NCBI GenBank assembly: GCA_025766275.1
Contig: JAFKAC010000001.1
Span: forward strand, 868,001 to 932,000
Length of the DNA stretch: 64,000 nt
DNA from: Lactarius indigo
Taxonomy: Eukaryota > Basidiomycota > Agaricomycetes > Russulales > Russulaceae
Direction of reading: 5' to 3'
Shown here: in pieces, positions 28,946 to 42,388 of the stretch
How positions within the stretch are numbered: the stretch's first letter is position 1
Layout: every line of letters begins with the position of its first letter
Position numbers and translations under genes: made by a program
The notes under the pieces: model-generated
Told to the model about the DNA's origin: nothing
What the model saw: only the letters and a program-made list of their open reading frames with translations
Database searches by the model: none

Positions 28946-31112
28946 ATGACGGTCAAGATCACTCATTTTGAGGTCCACGGTGCGGTCTTGTCCTTGAACA
29001 GAGCCGCAGCACAGCGAGGGTTGACTCGTCGACACCTGAGCAGACGTTAGGTTCCCGACCTCCTTGACGGGCGATGGGTCCGATGCGATGTTCGTCCCTT
29101 TGGAGTGCTGAGGCCGATGTGCCTCCTGCTTACAGCGGGGACCTAGGAATACCGACTGCGACTACTCCGCTGCGTACGTATCGCTCTATACGAACTCAAA
29201 CCTCGTCGGACATGGCATGACTTTCACGATCGGGCGTGGGAACGATATTGTGAGTGTTGCGAGGAGGCCCTGTGAGGCGCCCTGCGGAAAGAAACGAACA
29301 CACTGATATGGCACTTTTTGTTGTTGTTGTTGTTGTTGTTGTTTTGCATTTTTAGGTTTGTCATGCGATCAAGGCGGTCGCTGATCGAGTTGTGAACAAA
29401 GAGATCGAATCGCTATTCGCCGATATGGGCAAAACCTGGGATCACCTCGTCGCTGACCCGCAGCTTCGGTGGTACGTTTTTGTTCCTTGAGTACTTCACT
29501 CTGTGGCGTACACGCCAAAATTGCATTGCTTTTTATTAGGATCGGTCCAGAGAAAGGCGTCATTCATATCGCAACGGGCGCCGTGGATAATGCCCTGTGG
29601 GACCTATATGCAAGGGCCCGTGGGAAGCCTCTCTGGAAGCTTCTCGTCGACATGAGTCCCGTAAGCCAGCCTCGCACAAACGGCACGAGATCTCTCCCCA
29701 GACATGCGTACCTTTCCCACAGGAAGAGCTCGTCAAGTCAGCCACTTTCCGCTATATCACTGACGCAATTACACCCGATGAGGCACTTGCGATCCTAAAG
29801 GCTAAAGAAGCGACAAAGAATGAACGTGAGGCCAATGTGCGCGATCAAGGGTAAGGAATATGGGCGCACAGCCAAGCGGGAAAGACCGATGCTCACCACG
29901 GACCAGATACCCCGCCTATGTGACATCTGCAGGCTGGCTAGGTCTCTCACTCTCTCTTTCGATGTTCACCCCGCCCCCTGTGGCGCTCCCCGATCTCACT
30001 GACCTGTGACCTGACGCCCCCACTTCATTTTTTTCCCACAGGCTATTCCGACGAGAAGATCGCGCGGCTGACGCGAGAGGCCGTGCAGGCCGGCTTCAAC
30101 CACTTCAAGATGAAAGTGGGCGCGGACTGCGCGGACGACCTCCGCCGCGGCAGGCTCATCCGCTCGATCATCGACGACCCGCAGTACCTCCCGGACGGAC
30201 ACGCGCCGCGCCACGCGGGCAGTCCGGCGCTCGCAGGGAAGAACGCGGGGCCCACCGGGGCCGTGCTCATGATCGACGCGAACCAGGTATGGGACGTGCA
30301 GGAGGCGATCGACTATGTTTCGTCCCTGGAGGAGATCAAGCCCTGGTGCGCGCTCACCAGGTTTGATGTGGCGGAAAATCACTAAAAAAGTTCGTGACCT
30401 AGGTTCATTGAGGAGCCTACGGCGCCGGATGATATATTCGGGCACGCCGCGATCCGGCGCGCGCTCAAGGCACACGGCATCGGCGTCGCGACGGGCGAGC
30501 ACGCGCATAACAGGATGGTGTTCAAGCAGCTGTTCCAGGCGGAAGCGATAGACGTCTGCCAGATCGACTCGTGTCGTCTTGCGGGCGTCAGCGAAGTGCT
30601 CAGTGTGCTCTTCATGGCGACAAAGTGGGTAGATGTTGGCGCTTTTTAGTAGGTTTGAGCGTACGACTGACTCGAGCGTCCGTCTTTTGACTCATAGGTT
30701 TGGGGTGCCGGTCTGCCCACATGCAGGTGGTGTGGGACTTTGTGAATATGTGATACACTTGAGGCGAGTAATTTTTCATTTATTTTCGGGGTGCAGAGAT
30801 GCTGACGCTGCCGGGCGGCCATCTGGAAGCTTGATCGATTATATTGCTGTCTCTGGTACCATGGAACGCAATGTGCTTGAATATGTGGACCACCTGCACG
30901 AACATTTCCTTTATCCGTGTTCCATCAACCAGAAAGGAAGGTACAATGTTCCTAGCAACCCTGTTGAGGGATATAGGTGCGTTTCTACATCGGCTCTTTG
31001 CAAAACCTTGGTCACGATACTTTCGACCTGTAGTATTGAGATGCACAAGTCGAGCATCGCGGAGTACGAGTGGCCTAACGGGTCATATTGGGAAAAGACC
31101 AAGGCAGGGTAG
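28946..31112 (+). CDS. L-fuconate dehydratase-like enolase-superfamily enzyme
   Basis: Twelve exons (28946-28979, 29044-29089, 29147-29249, 29356-29471, 29540-29660, 29723-29850, 29907-29941, 30042-30345, 30403-30624, 30698-30763, 30830-30976, 31034-31112) keep phase and give 466 residues. Seen in order: [25 protein letters not shown], catalytic K-x-K in F-K-M-K-V-G, Mg ligands D (I-D-A-N-Q), E (I-E-E-P) and E (T-G-E-H), and general base H in [10 protein letters not shown]. This matches L-fuconate dehydratase/ENOSF1, which dehydrates L-fuconate to 2-keto-3-deoxy-L-fuconate. Related aldonates are possible substrates. Intron 10 looks GC-AG (gcgagt at 30764). Intron 3 holds a (GTT)n tract near 29319-29343. 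Confidence 0.9.
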
Positions 31113-31443
31113 TTGAAATCAGTGAAACGAGGGTTTTAAATGAAGCCTTGTACTTGTACTATCATACTGTATCGTAACTAAGTGTAGTTTGCGGTTATGG
31201 GACAACGGCGAGGACGGACCGTCTTCCCGGTCATAATCAGGCACGTGCTAGTACGCGTTCGGTGTTCGTTGCAAGACGCGATGAGGGCGACCGTCCGGAA
31301 ACTTTACAGTACCGCCGTGAACACGCCCATTGGGAAGACTGTACGCACCTCCTTTCCCATAGCATATATACAACTTCTCGATAATGGGTCGACCATATAG
31401 CCTGCGATATCCTACAGTGCCCATTACGCTCCCTTTGCACCAC
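31113..31443. other. Spacer between dehydratase and aldehyde dehydrogenase genes
   Basis: This 331-bp stretch contains a TATA-like 'catatatac' at about 31363-31371, roughly 75 bp before the candidate ATG of the next gene. No separate gene is seen. Confidence 0.35.
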
Positions 31444-33547
31444 ATGTTTCCAAGCAGCTCGTAGAATCTCGTGAAGAGTGAGGACAACTTCTTCCAAAGA
31501 AAACAATTCGTAGGGTTCAAAATCCTTTTTTCAGGTTTGCCGTGACAAATCCTGCGACGGGTTTGCACATCTGCACGTGAGTCAAAGAACTACCCGCTCA
31601 AGGCCTTTACTCATAAGTTAACTGCGCAGCGTAGATACTGCGAGTTCAGAGGACGTCCAGCACGCCGTGGCTGATGCCCACGCCGCCTTCGAGTCCGGCG
31701 TGTGGTCTCGCGCACCTGCCATCCATCGATCAAAAGTCCTGACGCGCCTCACTCGGGCATTGGAGGAGCGTGTCCCGGCATTTGCGGAGCTCGAGACACT
31801 GCAGACGGGACGCGCCATACGAGAAATGCGCGCGCAGCTCGGCCGTCTCCCCGAGTGGTTGTAAGTCGTCTGCCTTGCTGGCGCGCGTCAATCACTTCCA
31901 TGTGCTCTATCTAGCGAATACTACGCTGCACTTTTGAGGACGCACCAGTCGTTCGTCGCGCCGACGCAGGGAAAGCTGCTCAATTATGTGCAGCGCGTCC
32001 CGTTGGGTGTCGTCGCGCAGATCACGGTGGGTCGCTTTCGTGACAGATCCCAGTTAGCGCCAAGGAACGCTTATCCGACGTAGCCATTCAACCACCCGCT
32101 ACTCATCGCTATCAAGAAGATCGCCCCGGCCCTAGCTGCGGGTAATAGCGTCATCGTGAAGCCCTCAGAGGTAACACTTTCCACGTGCTTGAGGGACTTT
32201 GTTATGTCTTACTCCCTGCCCAGCTGGCGCCTATATCTGTGTTGGAATTCGCGAGAATGGCACTCGACGCTGGAGGTAAGCTTTCTTTATGAGCACTCGA
32301 ATGTGCCGACTGAGCGTGTACTGGAGTTCCCAGTGGTGTCTTATCTGTACTTCCTGGGCCTGGAGCTTCAACTGGAAAGGAACTGGTCTCGCATCCCCTC
32401 GTGCGGAAAGTAGACATTACGGTGACTGATATCATACCCGTTACCCAGCACGCGTTTAAAACCTTTTACAGGCAGGTACCGCTACAGGACGCGCTCTGGG
32501 TAGCATCGTTGGTGGAAATTTAGCAGCCTTTACTGCTGAGCTCGGCGGGAAGGTAAGTCAGCGAGAGGGACTCATAGGGCACTTTCTCAATCGATGATTT
32601 GTCAGGCTCCAATCATAATCTTTGACGACGCCGACATTTCCTCAGCCGTCAACGGGGCAGCTTTCGCTTCCTTCGTGGCTTCTGGACAGACATGCGTATC
32701 TGGAACTCGCTTGCTTGTACAGTCCAGGGTCTACGACGCATTTGTCTCGCAATTTTTGGAGAAAGTGAAGAGCATCACGAGGCGGATGGGCGATCGTGCG
32801 TGAGCGGAGTTCAATCACCCATAATAAGATGACCTGACCCACGAGCAGCTATGAATCCCCAGAGCACGATGGGTTCCGTGATTTCGGCACATCATCTGCA
32901 GCGAATACATCGTATGGTCGAGACGCGCACTTCAGGCACGATCCTTACAGGCGGCAAGCCGCTCAAGTACCTTTCATCCCTCGACAGATTTAGCTTTTCC
33001 CGGGGCAGTTTCTACCCACCAACAGTGATCGCGGACGTCACCCTGGAAGATACTCTATGGAAAGAAGAAGTTTTCGGACCGGTCGTCGTGCTTAGAAAGT
33101 TCGAGGTGCGCGCCGAGATCTCGTTTACGTCTACCATAACCTCACCCCCTCTCTTTAGACCGAGAGCGAGGGCGTGGAGCTCGCCAACAACTCGCAATAT
33201 GGGCTCGGGGCTGGCATATGGACACAAAGCGTATCACGCGCGCACCAAGTGGCAGCTCAATTGCAGTCCGGCTTGGTATGGGTGAACACCCACCATCGAA
33301 ACGACCCGAGCTCGCCGTGGGGCGGCATGAAAGAAAGTGGGATCGGACGCGAAAACGGCATCGAGGCCTTTGAAGCGTGTAAGTTTGTCGAAGACTCACC
33401 GCGAAGTTTCGATCTCTAACTTCGAGAGCTCACTTTCACGCAGACTCGCAGAGTAAGTCGACCATTGTGAATACCGCCCCGGTCGAGGAGACTCGTGAGC
33501 ACGATGACTGGTTTGGTGGTGAGGTGGAAAATCAGCGCTATGGGTGA
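31444..33547 (+). CDS. NAD(P)-dependent aldehyde dehydrogenase
   Basis: It oxidises an aldehyde to the acid. Well-supported exons: 31535-31576, 31630-31860, 31915-32026, 32084-32170, 32224-32275, 32327-32421, 32472-32552, 32606-32795, 32849-33105, 33159-33378 and 33444-33547, all in phase. Seen: [19 protein letters not shown], catalytic Glu in A-E-L-G-G-K, Cys in G-Q-T-C-V-S-G, F-G-P-V-V, and [10 protein letters not shown]. The first exon is uncertain. ATG 31444 (31444-31460, intron to 31534) keeps phase but gives an N-terminus about 15-20 residues shorter than usual. The neighbouring dehydratase suggests L-lactaldehyde from deoxysugar acid breakdown as a possible substrate; this is inferred from position only. 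Confidence 0.88.
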
Positions 33548-33716
33548 ATACATGGTGCGAATCGCTCTATCGTACTTTAGCTTCGACGAAGTGATGGCCA
33601 CCAAAGCCTATTATTATATAAGCATCTCGTGTTCTCTTGGCTACGTGGGCCTTTCGACCGCCGTACAGTAATAGTCAAGACGGAAGATTTTTGCGATGCC
33701 TCTATTAGCATCTACG

Positions 33717-36078
33717 TCAAGCGACGAAACCGACATTGGTCTCATCGCCATGGGAATGGTTGGAGCGGATGGAAGGAATGAACCCTTGTGGGCTGTGGGG
33801 GTCGTGAGTTGGGGGAGGTTGGGCCAAGGCAGTGCCGTCACGTGAAGCCACAGAAATGCTATCCTGAGAAACGACAGCAGGCGGAGAGGTACGGGTAACT
33901 GCGGGCTCATGGGAAATCTCTTCTTCAGAACCGAAAGAGGGCAATGCGATTGGTGATATCGACCTCACACGCTCGGGGTTACAATGCAGCATGACACATT
34001 CACCAGCATCGGTGACATACGATTTCGAGTCCAGGAAGATAGACGAATGAGAATGATGATTCGGGACGGTGCAGAGAGGGTATGACGATTCGGCCCACAG
34101 GACCGGATCCAACGATCGCGTGGAGGCTGAAAACGCAGTCGGTTGAGAGTCCGTCCCGTCGTGCAGCGAGATATATACGGCCCGAATCATCCTCAGGATC
34201 GTCCGTGCGTAGCGTCGCTCGACCTCGGAAATTTGCTGGTCATGTGCCATGAATGTGATTTGGTTCCAGAGTGCGCAGAAGTGAGACTGTAGCTCAGGAA
34301 GCGTTCCCACAGCGTCAAAGTTACGCGTAATACGTAAGGTGTGTCTGATCAGCCCGTCCAAGCTGAGGGTGTATTCTACGCCGTCGTGGGGAGGGACTGA
34401 TAGACGCTGGACGATGTTTATGAGGTTGGCAAGGAATAGGCTGTCGCCGTTGTCGAGGTAAACATGAAGGGTGTCTTCGGAGATATCCAATTGGCGCATC
34501 ACAATGTGGAACCAGTGTTGGTCGTGCTCTTGCACATGAGTAATGATAGCGGCGGCCATGCATTGAGCGGAAATAGCGACATCGGGGTCGTCATCATTGC
34601 TGTGGGCCTCCGCCAGGTGCCAAAAGTCAAGCGACCCGAAGATATTTTTCGTGGGATTGGGTTCGGACTCCCAGAAATGCAGCGCCTGGTAGAATGTGAC
34701 TGGGAGAAGCGGCGTTACGAGGTCCAACGCCCTCATGTAGACGCGCTTCCGCCGCTCCTGTATTGCCTCGGAAACAAGACCGGAGGAGAAGGTGCGCTCG
34801 ATGAAGAGGAAAACCGTGTATGCCATTCCGGGAATGCGATTGATCACATCGGTCAGAACGTTCCCGGGATTCATGACTTCATGCGAGCTGAGAAAACCAG
34901 GGATACCCTCCAGAAACTGCTCCAACTCGTGGTCCTCCTCTAGCGAGTTGAACGTCATGGACAGCCCGCGAACGTCGATATCCGACGATAACCTTAGAGC
35001 GGAACCCTCGGTTTCCTTCGTGAAACCGCTGAAGAAACGCTTGTTCAGCCGATTCTCGACGACCGAAATCCTATACCAGCTGTCCAAACTGACGAACTTG
35101 TGTCCGTGTAACTCCGAAGCGACGGCCTTGAGGGCCCGAAGTACCAGCCACGAGATTCCCGTAGCGCAGAACCAAGCGACCGTCGTGAGCGGGGTGTAAT
35201 ACGGACTATCGTGGCGGAAGATCGGGAGCAGGGTGATGTACAGGTACAGAGCGACGCAGAACCCTATGCACCAAAGCACGATCGAAAAGACGGTGTGGTT
35301 GATAGTGCATAAGAATACGACGAGGCCGGCGAAAAAGAGGAAGACTGCGATATGGAGCAACGCGGGTAACGCCTCGACGGCCCAGGGAAGATGGAGCTTT
35401 TCGATGCCTTCGGCGAAGAAGGCGCGGATCCGTGCGCGCTTGTGGGGGCTGTAGCGGGGCTGCGTGACTCGGACATATCGGCGTGCCCACTGTTGCAAGG
35501 AAGTCGCGAGTAGCGCGCAGGTGAGGCTTATCACAAGGCTCAAGAACCAGAGCGTGTTGAACCAGACGGCGGACATGGGTGGTTCGAACGTTGACGGATC
35601 AGGCGGCAATGGGAGAGAGATGATCGTTTGCGACTCATTGGCAGCGGCAAGGACTTGGTAAATGTTTGCGAGGTAGAACGCCGAGGTAGCTTGTAGGTTG
35701 GGCTGGAGACTTTGGTAGGTTCCGACGAGAAAGCCGGCCACCGTAGCTGAGAACAGACCCGTCTGCAGTAGTATGTCAGCATCACGTCTGTCGGATCTGC
35801 ATCAAAGAACGCACAAAAACGAGTATCCCGTCCGCGTCTCCTTTCCACCTTTCGGCTACTCTTCTATCCTCCTCCTCGGCCCTGTCCAGATACATGGAAA
35901 AGAGAGCGCCTGATCCATCAGTGTAGCTGAATTCTGCCTGTGACTCTCCGCTAGAAGCAGGCAACTGAACGTTCTCAAAATCGTAGAAAATGTCGTGGGA
36001 TCCTGTTTCACAAATTCTGAGCGGTGTGCCCAAAAGCAGGCATCCATCAGCGTCCCGTACCTGTGTCACCAACCACAT
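33717..36078 (-). CDS. DUF6535 membrane protein 1
   Basis: Two exons, about 36078-35815 and 35762-33717, are joined at the family's invariant junction G-I-L-V-F | T-G-L-F-S-A-T (phase 0, 52-nt intron). Exon 1 has the signature G-S-G-A-L-F-S-M-Y-L-D-R-A-E-E-E-D...W-K-G-D-A-D-G. Exon 2 begins with a membrane span, then L-W-F-L-S-L-V-I-S-L-T-C-A-L-L-A-T and Q-Q-W-A-R-R-Y, and two more spans (about residues 180-245). A soluble helical region with a D-x-x-L-E-E-D-H-E-L-E motif and a Ser/Pro-rich tail follow. Function of DUF6535 is unknown. ATG 36078 is the first in frame, but the residues before S-G-E-S-Q do not resemble the family and another exon may exist. It is transcribed away from the next DUF6535 gene. 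Confidence 0.8.
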
Positions 36079-36965
36079 CACCCAGCGACTCTATCCTGTA
36101 CCCTTGCTCGGGATCCAGGGTTTGTGACATTACAGCGACCCCAGTTACGGAAAGTGCTGATATCTGATCACCTATTGGTAGTTCAACGATCAACGAGCTT
36201 TCAACTTTCGACCCTAGCCTTACTAATGATTACGTTTGACAAATTTGTTGGCCCCTCTCCAAGCTACGTCCCTTGACACATACGGCACACTTTGAATACC
36301 TCAAATGCTGGTACACGGCGACCGGTCTTATACAAAAGTACTGTCCCGGAATAAATACGGTTTTTTTTAAAAAGCTCCAAGCTACGAGCAGTTCGCTATC
36401 TTGGTTGCCATACTTTTTCTTCTAATTCGAATGATAGAATCGTCGGATCAACCTTTACCGTACAGCCTACTACCTTGACGAAATCCCTTTTGGAAGCGGA
36501 GTAAGCGAAGGACGGAGATAACAGGAATCGGACAAAGCTTTTTCTATCTTATCACAGGGCCTTTTATCATTTCCTTTTAAGTTTTTATTTACAAAAAAGG
36601 AATTATGGCAGGTCTTTCCCCCGAAACCCATCTGAAAACAGCTGTAAGGCGCATAAAATTGCACGTATAGACCATGGTATACGCCCCCTGCGATTCCTCG
36701 GATGGCGACTGGGTCGACGTAGATGCTGGCTGGACATTGCCGTAGATGCAAACGGTTCTCCTGTACACTGGGACACCCCGCACTGCGAAAAATGAACTTA
36801 CAACCACTAGTACTAGTATTGGTGGCGTGGTTCTTGATTGACAGGCTGTGCATACTTAGTTGGTCTCGAGAGGCAGTGCTTGATGCGCTGTGGCTACTAT
36901 GTCCATCGTCTTGTTGCCGAGCCCTCCTCTCACTGAGGTCCTCCTCGTTATATTGACACATAAAA
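36079..36965. other. Divergent intergenic region between DUF6535 genes 1 and 2
   Basis: It is a shared upstream region, with runs of T/A at 36360-36375 and 36560-36600. No gene with domain support is seen. Open frames on the minus strand here look like chance. Confidence 0.35.
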
Positions 36966-39900
36966 ATGGCTTCACCTAGCGTAAATATGGATCTCGAGGC
37001 TCAGAGCGGCGATGCCACGAAGCCTCAGACAAAAATTAGTCCAGATCCCTCACCTACAAATATTGCAGATCCTCAGCTTCCGACTAGCTCAGACTCTCCG
37101 TCTCAGGTCGCCGATGCCAAAGAACTTCACGCACCGAAAACTGTGGGTAACCCAGACGCCCAGCGGGGTATGTTGAATTGCCCATTTCACGAGTTTCGAT
37201 CTCATCTGTATACCAGACGAGAACCACGGAGACTCATCTGATGGACTGTGGTCCATGTACCTCACCGAGGCCGAGAAGCAGGATAAAGAGGTCATTGAAA
37301 GTTGGAAGGGAGATACAGACGGAATCCTTGTATTTGTGAGCCCTACCACATCCGTCTTGCGCGTACTCGTCGTCTAAACCACATCTTGAAGACTGGCCTG
37401 TTCTCCGCCACCGTCGCTGCCTTTATTATCGAAAGCTACAAGAAGTTATCCCCCGATTCTGGTGATACGACTAATGCGCTTCTTACTCAAATATCTGTAC
37501 AACTTGTCAATATTTCCAACGGAACACCCATTGCGAGCGTTGCAGTGCAGGGTAGTCAATCATTCAAGCCAACAGCTTCCGCCGTCAGGGTCAACGTGTT
37601 GTGGTTCCTCAGTCTGGTCCTCAGCTTGACTTGCGCGCTCTCCGCGACATTGATACAACAATGGGCCCGACGGTATCAGGAACTCGCGCAGCGCCGCGGT
37701 GCAAATCACAGACGTGGACGCATGCGGGCATATATTTTCGATGGCCTTATTAGATTCAGAATGGCGCAAGCAGTTGCTACAATGCCCACTCTCCTGCACA
37801 TATCCGTCTTCCTCTTTTTTGCCGGTCTCGTCGAGTTTCTTTTCCCAATCCACACGACCGTCGCATACGCCACCTTTGGCTGCATCATGGTGTTCGCTCT
37901 CGCACACGCAATTTTGACGGTTTTACCAAACGTTTACCTCAATTGCCCGTATGGCACACCCCTGTCTAGGTTTACGTGGCGTATCTCCCAGCTTTCCCTG
38001 TTTGGGTTTCTTTGGACAATCCTCAAAATTGAAGGCATTGTTCAGAAACCACTGTTGGGATTCTGGAGGTTGGCCAACCAACACGCGACGGAGTCCCATA
38101 TACTTAAGACGTGGAAGGAGACATTCGAAGGGCGGGTCAAGTTACATCGACAGTGGTTCTCGCAAGGTCTACGGAAGAGTGTCGAGCTCGGGGCCTATAG
38201 AGCCGAATCGAGGGTGGTCACGAGCGCACTGGAATGGACACTCACAGCTCTCGACGAAGACAAGGAGATAGAAGACTTTGCTGCACGGGTGCCAGGATTC
38301 TTCGACTCTCGCGTTGTCCCAGATGCGACATCGGCAGTACTTTCCCTTATGTCCCACCAACCAAACACCGACCCCATCTTGGGATCCCGTCTATACGATC
38401 TCCTCAAGACGTGTATACCGGAGACGTCGATTCTCGACGAAAAGACACGCAAGAACCGTCTGCAGATTTGTGTGAACTGCCTATGGTATTTTGGAAGAGC
38501 GTACAATCAGCCTGGGGTTTCTCTGCTGTTGCCAACCTATTTCCCTAGCTCCCTCATCCCAGAGATCACTCGGCGCATTCAGGTAGAAGATGACTCCGCC
38601 CTCCGCGTGATAGAGCGCTGCTTTGTCCCGTTGATCGTAAACAAGATTGCAGCTGACATCAACTCACGCGACGCTTCAATTAGTGACGCGGAGTTGGCAT
38701 GCCTATCAACTATCCTTAACACTAAGAGGCAAGATGTGGTGCTTTTTCTGAACCATCCAGGGGCCATCGAATGTACAAGCATCGTTTTCCTCGCAATGGA
38801 CGACATATACTCCTCCGAATTTGAAAAAGTGCCTTTGTATGTGCTGGATATGGTCCGACAGACGCTCAGCATCCTATGCCGGGCTCTACCAGCTGAATTG
38901 AATGCCAAAATGCGGCTAGATCAGACGGGTACTCTGATGAACGTTTCTGACGGTTAGTGTGAATTTGTCCTCTAATTCCGTTATCTAAAGATGCGCGCCA
39001 GCTACTTCATCTCTCACGGCAGAAATGTATAGGAGCGTTCTATGTGTGTTTCTCAGGATTCTCTGGTATTTTGGACGAGCGTACAATGAACCCGGGAACT
39101 CTGTGCCTCTGCCGTCCTATGTCTTCATCGCTTTCACCAACCCAGAGATGACTCGTCGCATACGCAAGCAACGTGACCTCGCTGTCCGTGTGATAGGACG
39201 TTGCGTCAGGTCGTTGGTCGTAAACAAGCTTGCTGCCGATATCGGCTCACGCACCGTTCCAGCCAGCGAGGCGGAGCTGGCGTGCTTATCGTCGATCCTT
39301 TGCACCAGAAGCCGCCACGACTTGATTCATTTGCTTAGTCACCCAGGTGCCATTGAATTCACGAACGTGGTCTTCCTCGCACTGGCATTGGGCGATGTCA
39401 GCTCCTTGGTGACCAATGAAGTGTCGCTCGATACGCGTCATGTGCTTCAGCAGACGTTCACCATCCTCTCTCACGCTCTTCCAGCTGAACTGAATGCCAA
39501 AATGCGGCTAGAGCAGACGGACACTCTGATCAACACTTCTGACGGTCAGTCTGAACTCGTACTCTGATCCCGTCTCCGTGGTCTGAAAGTACACATCAGG
39601 GACCTCGAGTCTCACGGCCGAATTGTATAGGAGCATCCTACGTGTGTGGACGAAGAATTTGTGGCATTTCATAAAGGAGTACAATGAACCCAGCAGCTCG
39701 TTGTCTTTGCCGTCTTATGTCTGCATTACTTTCACCAACCCAGAGATGACTCGTCGCATACGCGAGCACGGGGACCCCACTGTCTGTATAATAGGACGTT
39801 GCATCGAGACACTGGTCGTAAACAAGCTTGCCGCCGACATCAACTCCCGCATCATTCCGGCCAGCGAGGCGGAGCTCGCGTGCTTATCGACAATCCTTGG

Positions 39901-41432
39901 CACCAAGAGCGATCATGTGATACTTTTGCTTAGCCATCCAGGCGCCATCGAATTGACAAGTATGGTTTTCCTCGCATTGGGCGATGTCGGCTCCTTGGTG
40001 ACCGATCAAATGCCACACTACACGCGTCTTGTACTCCAACAGACTCTAGAGATCGTCTTTCGAGCTCTTCCAGTCGAACTGAACACCAAGATGCGGTTAG
40101 ATCACGCAGATACCCTGAATGACTTTGTCGGTCAGTGCGAACTCGTACTCTAAACACGTCTCTATGATCTGAGTATACTCATCAGGGACGTCGTCTTTTA
40201 CCGTTAACATGTTCAAGAGTGTGTTACGTGAGTGCCTGAAGAACCTGTGACATTTCACGAAAGAGTGCAATGAACGCGGGACCTCAGTGTCTTTGCCGCC
40301 CTATGTCTGCGCTGCTTTCACCAATCCGGAGATGACCCGCCGTATACATCAGGATGCGCACCTCGCTACGCGTATGATTGGCCGTTGTATTGCGGCGCTG
40401 GTCGTAAACAAGCTCACACCTGACGCAATGTCGCACACAGTTCTAGTAAGCGACGCAGAGCTGGCGTGCCTATCGGCTATCCTCGGCACCGAAGTCCGTG
40501 ACATGAGGCCTTGCCTTGGCCAACCTGGCACGATCGAGCTTGTGAATCTGACTTTCCTCGCATTGGGCGATGTCAGCTCCTTGCGGGCCAATCAAATTCC
40601 GCCCGACACGCGTTCTATACTCCAACAAACCTTCGACATCCTCACTCAAGCCCTTCCAGCTCGATGGAACGCTGAGCTACCGCTGAATCAGGCGGTTGCT
40701 CTAGTCAACCTTTCTGGAGGCAGGTTCGAAAGCACCACCGCATCCCGCCTCTACGACCTCCTCAAGATGTGCATGCCAGGCGCCTCGTCTCTCTTGGAAG
40801 AAGTACGCACAAGTTGTCTGCGAGTGTGTCTGAAGACCCTCTGGCATTGTGGCAAAGCGTGTCGTCAAACTCTTGACCCGCTGCCGTCTTATTTTCCCCT
40901 CATGCTTGCCAGGCCAGAGATCACCCGTCACTTTCAGACTGAACGAGATCCCGTCGCCCGTATCACATGATGCTGCTTCGCGGCCTTGGTCGTAAGTAGG
41001 CTGGTGGACGCTCTCGAGTCACCTGTTTCCCTCAGCGGCCGTGTCCTAAATCCGGAGTTGGCATGCATATCGGCTATCCTCGGCACAGAACATCGCGAAG
41101 TATTACTTTTGCCTCACCAGATCCGCATCATCAATTTCCGGAATGTTGTTTCCCTCATGGCTGGCGAGATCAACACATTCTTCACCGCGGCGGGAATGCC
41201 AGCAGACGTGTTGAATATAGCCCAAGACACGCTCCACATCCTCGCAAACCATCTTTGTGACTGTACATTCGGACCCGAGGGCCTGTCTACGGAGCAACGC
41301 CGGTTACTCCAGGAACTAAAATCAGATGTCGTACACGCGCTAGATTCTAATCAGCTGAAGAACGAAACGGTGAAGACGTTAGATCGACTGCGGGAAAAAT
41401 TGGAACAGTTACTACCTAGAGTAGAGGCTTGA
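36966..41432 (+). CDS. DUF6535 protein 2 with five tandem C-terminal modules; two in-frame stops
   Basis: Exons 36966-37167, 37217-37335 and 37392-38952 encode a Ser/Pro-rich start, W-S-M-Y-L-T-E-A-E-K-Q-D...G-I-L-V-F|T-G-L-F-S-A-T, and four or so membrane spans. Then comes module 1 (from about 38385). Modules 2-5 lie at 39002-39544, 39600-40130, 40186 to about 40730, and about 40731-41432. Introns at 38953-39001 (49 nt), 39545-39599 and 40131-40185 (both 55 nt) are all phase 1. Each module has S-R-L-x-x-L-L or intron, L-W-x-F, N-P-E-M-T-R-R-I, V-I-G-R-C, V-V-N-K-L, E-L-A-C-L-S-x-I-L-G-T. TGA at 40248-40250 (expected Trp) and at 40968-40970 (expected Gly) would truncate it. Function unknown. 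Confidence 0.75.
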
Positions 41433-42388
41433 CGTAGTTTCAGGAAGGCCATCCATCTTATAGTGTGCGATGTCTACAACTGGGAGAGAAATTAGAAGAC
41501 AGCGTGGTACTAGGTTAAACGAGACTAAATATACTAATACCCTACTGAATGCCTGCGGCAAGCTGCGACAAAGCGACTCATGTCGACGACTTGTGGATAA
41601 CAAGATAATAATATAAACAAAAACTTCCACACCAACTTCCAGTGTACGGCTGATCAACGACCGAGGTTTGTATAACTGCATCTTGTGATTCCTCTCCGAT
41701 TTCATCATCTTGGGTAGGTACAAGCTTATATGTCTGAGGCTCCTGCCTCCCCCCCCCCTCATCCTACGAAATAATTAAGACTGTAATAGAGGTACGAACT
41801 CTCGGGAATGAATAATGATTAAGTACGTAGAATGAGCGTGTAGACATGCGCGCGGGCGAAGTCTGTACAATGGCAATAGACATAGCCACTCAGTATCTGC
41901 GCGCACTAGATGGGCAGAAACTGACGCCTACACTATCGAAGGGAAGATTAAAATAACTACAGCTACTAGAACTGTAGTAGTAAATTTTATGCTCTGCTTC
42001 CGCCGAGCAACGACATAAATAATCTGCGGACGCTGATACAACCAGGAGAGTATCCGGGAAGACGGCCCGTGCGTCCGAACAACCAAGGAACCAACCAAGC
42101 ATAGAACCAAATGCGGATGGGATGATCATATCCGGGTTTTAATCGACCTGTTGACAGGTTCTCACAAATGCCAATGCCAACAATTATGCTCCATTGGTTT
42201 CCGCGAGAGGCAGTGTTCGACCTCCGAGTCCAACTGCCAAGCTTACTGCGCTCCTAGTATAGGTAATCTCTTGGGTAATCTTCTTCCCCTGGTCCGTCCA
42301 GGGGTTCGTCGTGTTGACGAGTGCCAGGCTCCTCTCTCTGCCGCCCACCTCGTTACATTTTTCGACACTCAAGTCCTGATTCTTGGAA
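41433..42388. other. Intergenic region between the two long DUF6535 genes
   Basis: No gene is recognised. 41748-41760 is a C-run. The last 250 bp are the upstream region of the next paralogue and share scattered identity with the region before 36966. Confidence 0.35.

Noticed and set aside
36470..36961. Minus-strand open frame of 163 codons upstream of DUF6535 gene 2
   Set aside because: No ATG-supported start near conserved sequence and no domain; it lies in the promoter region of the plus-strand gene.
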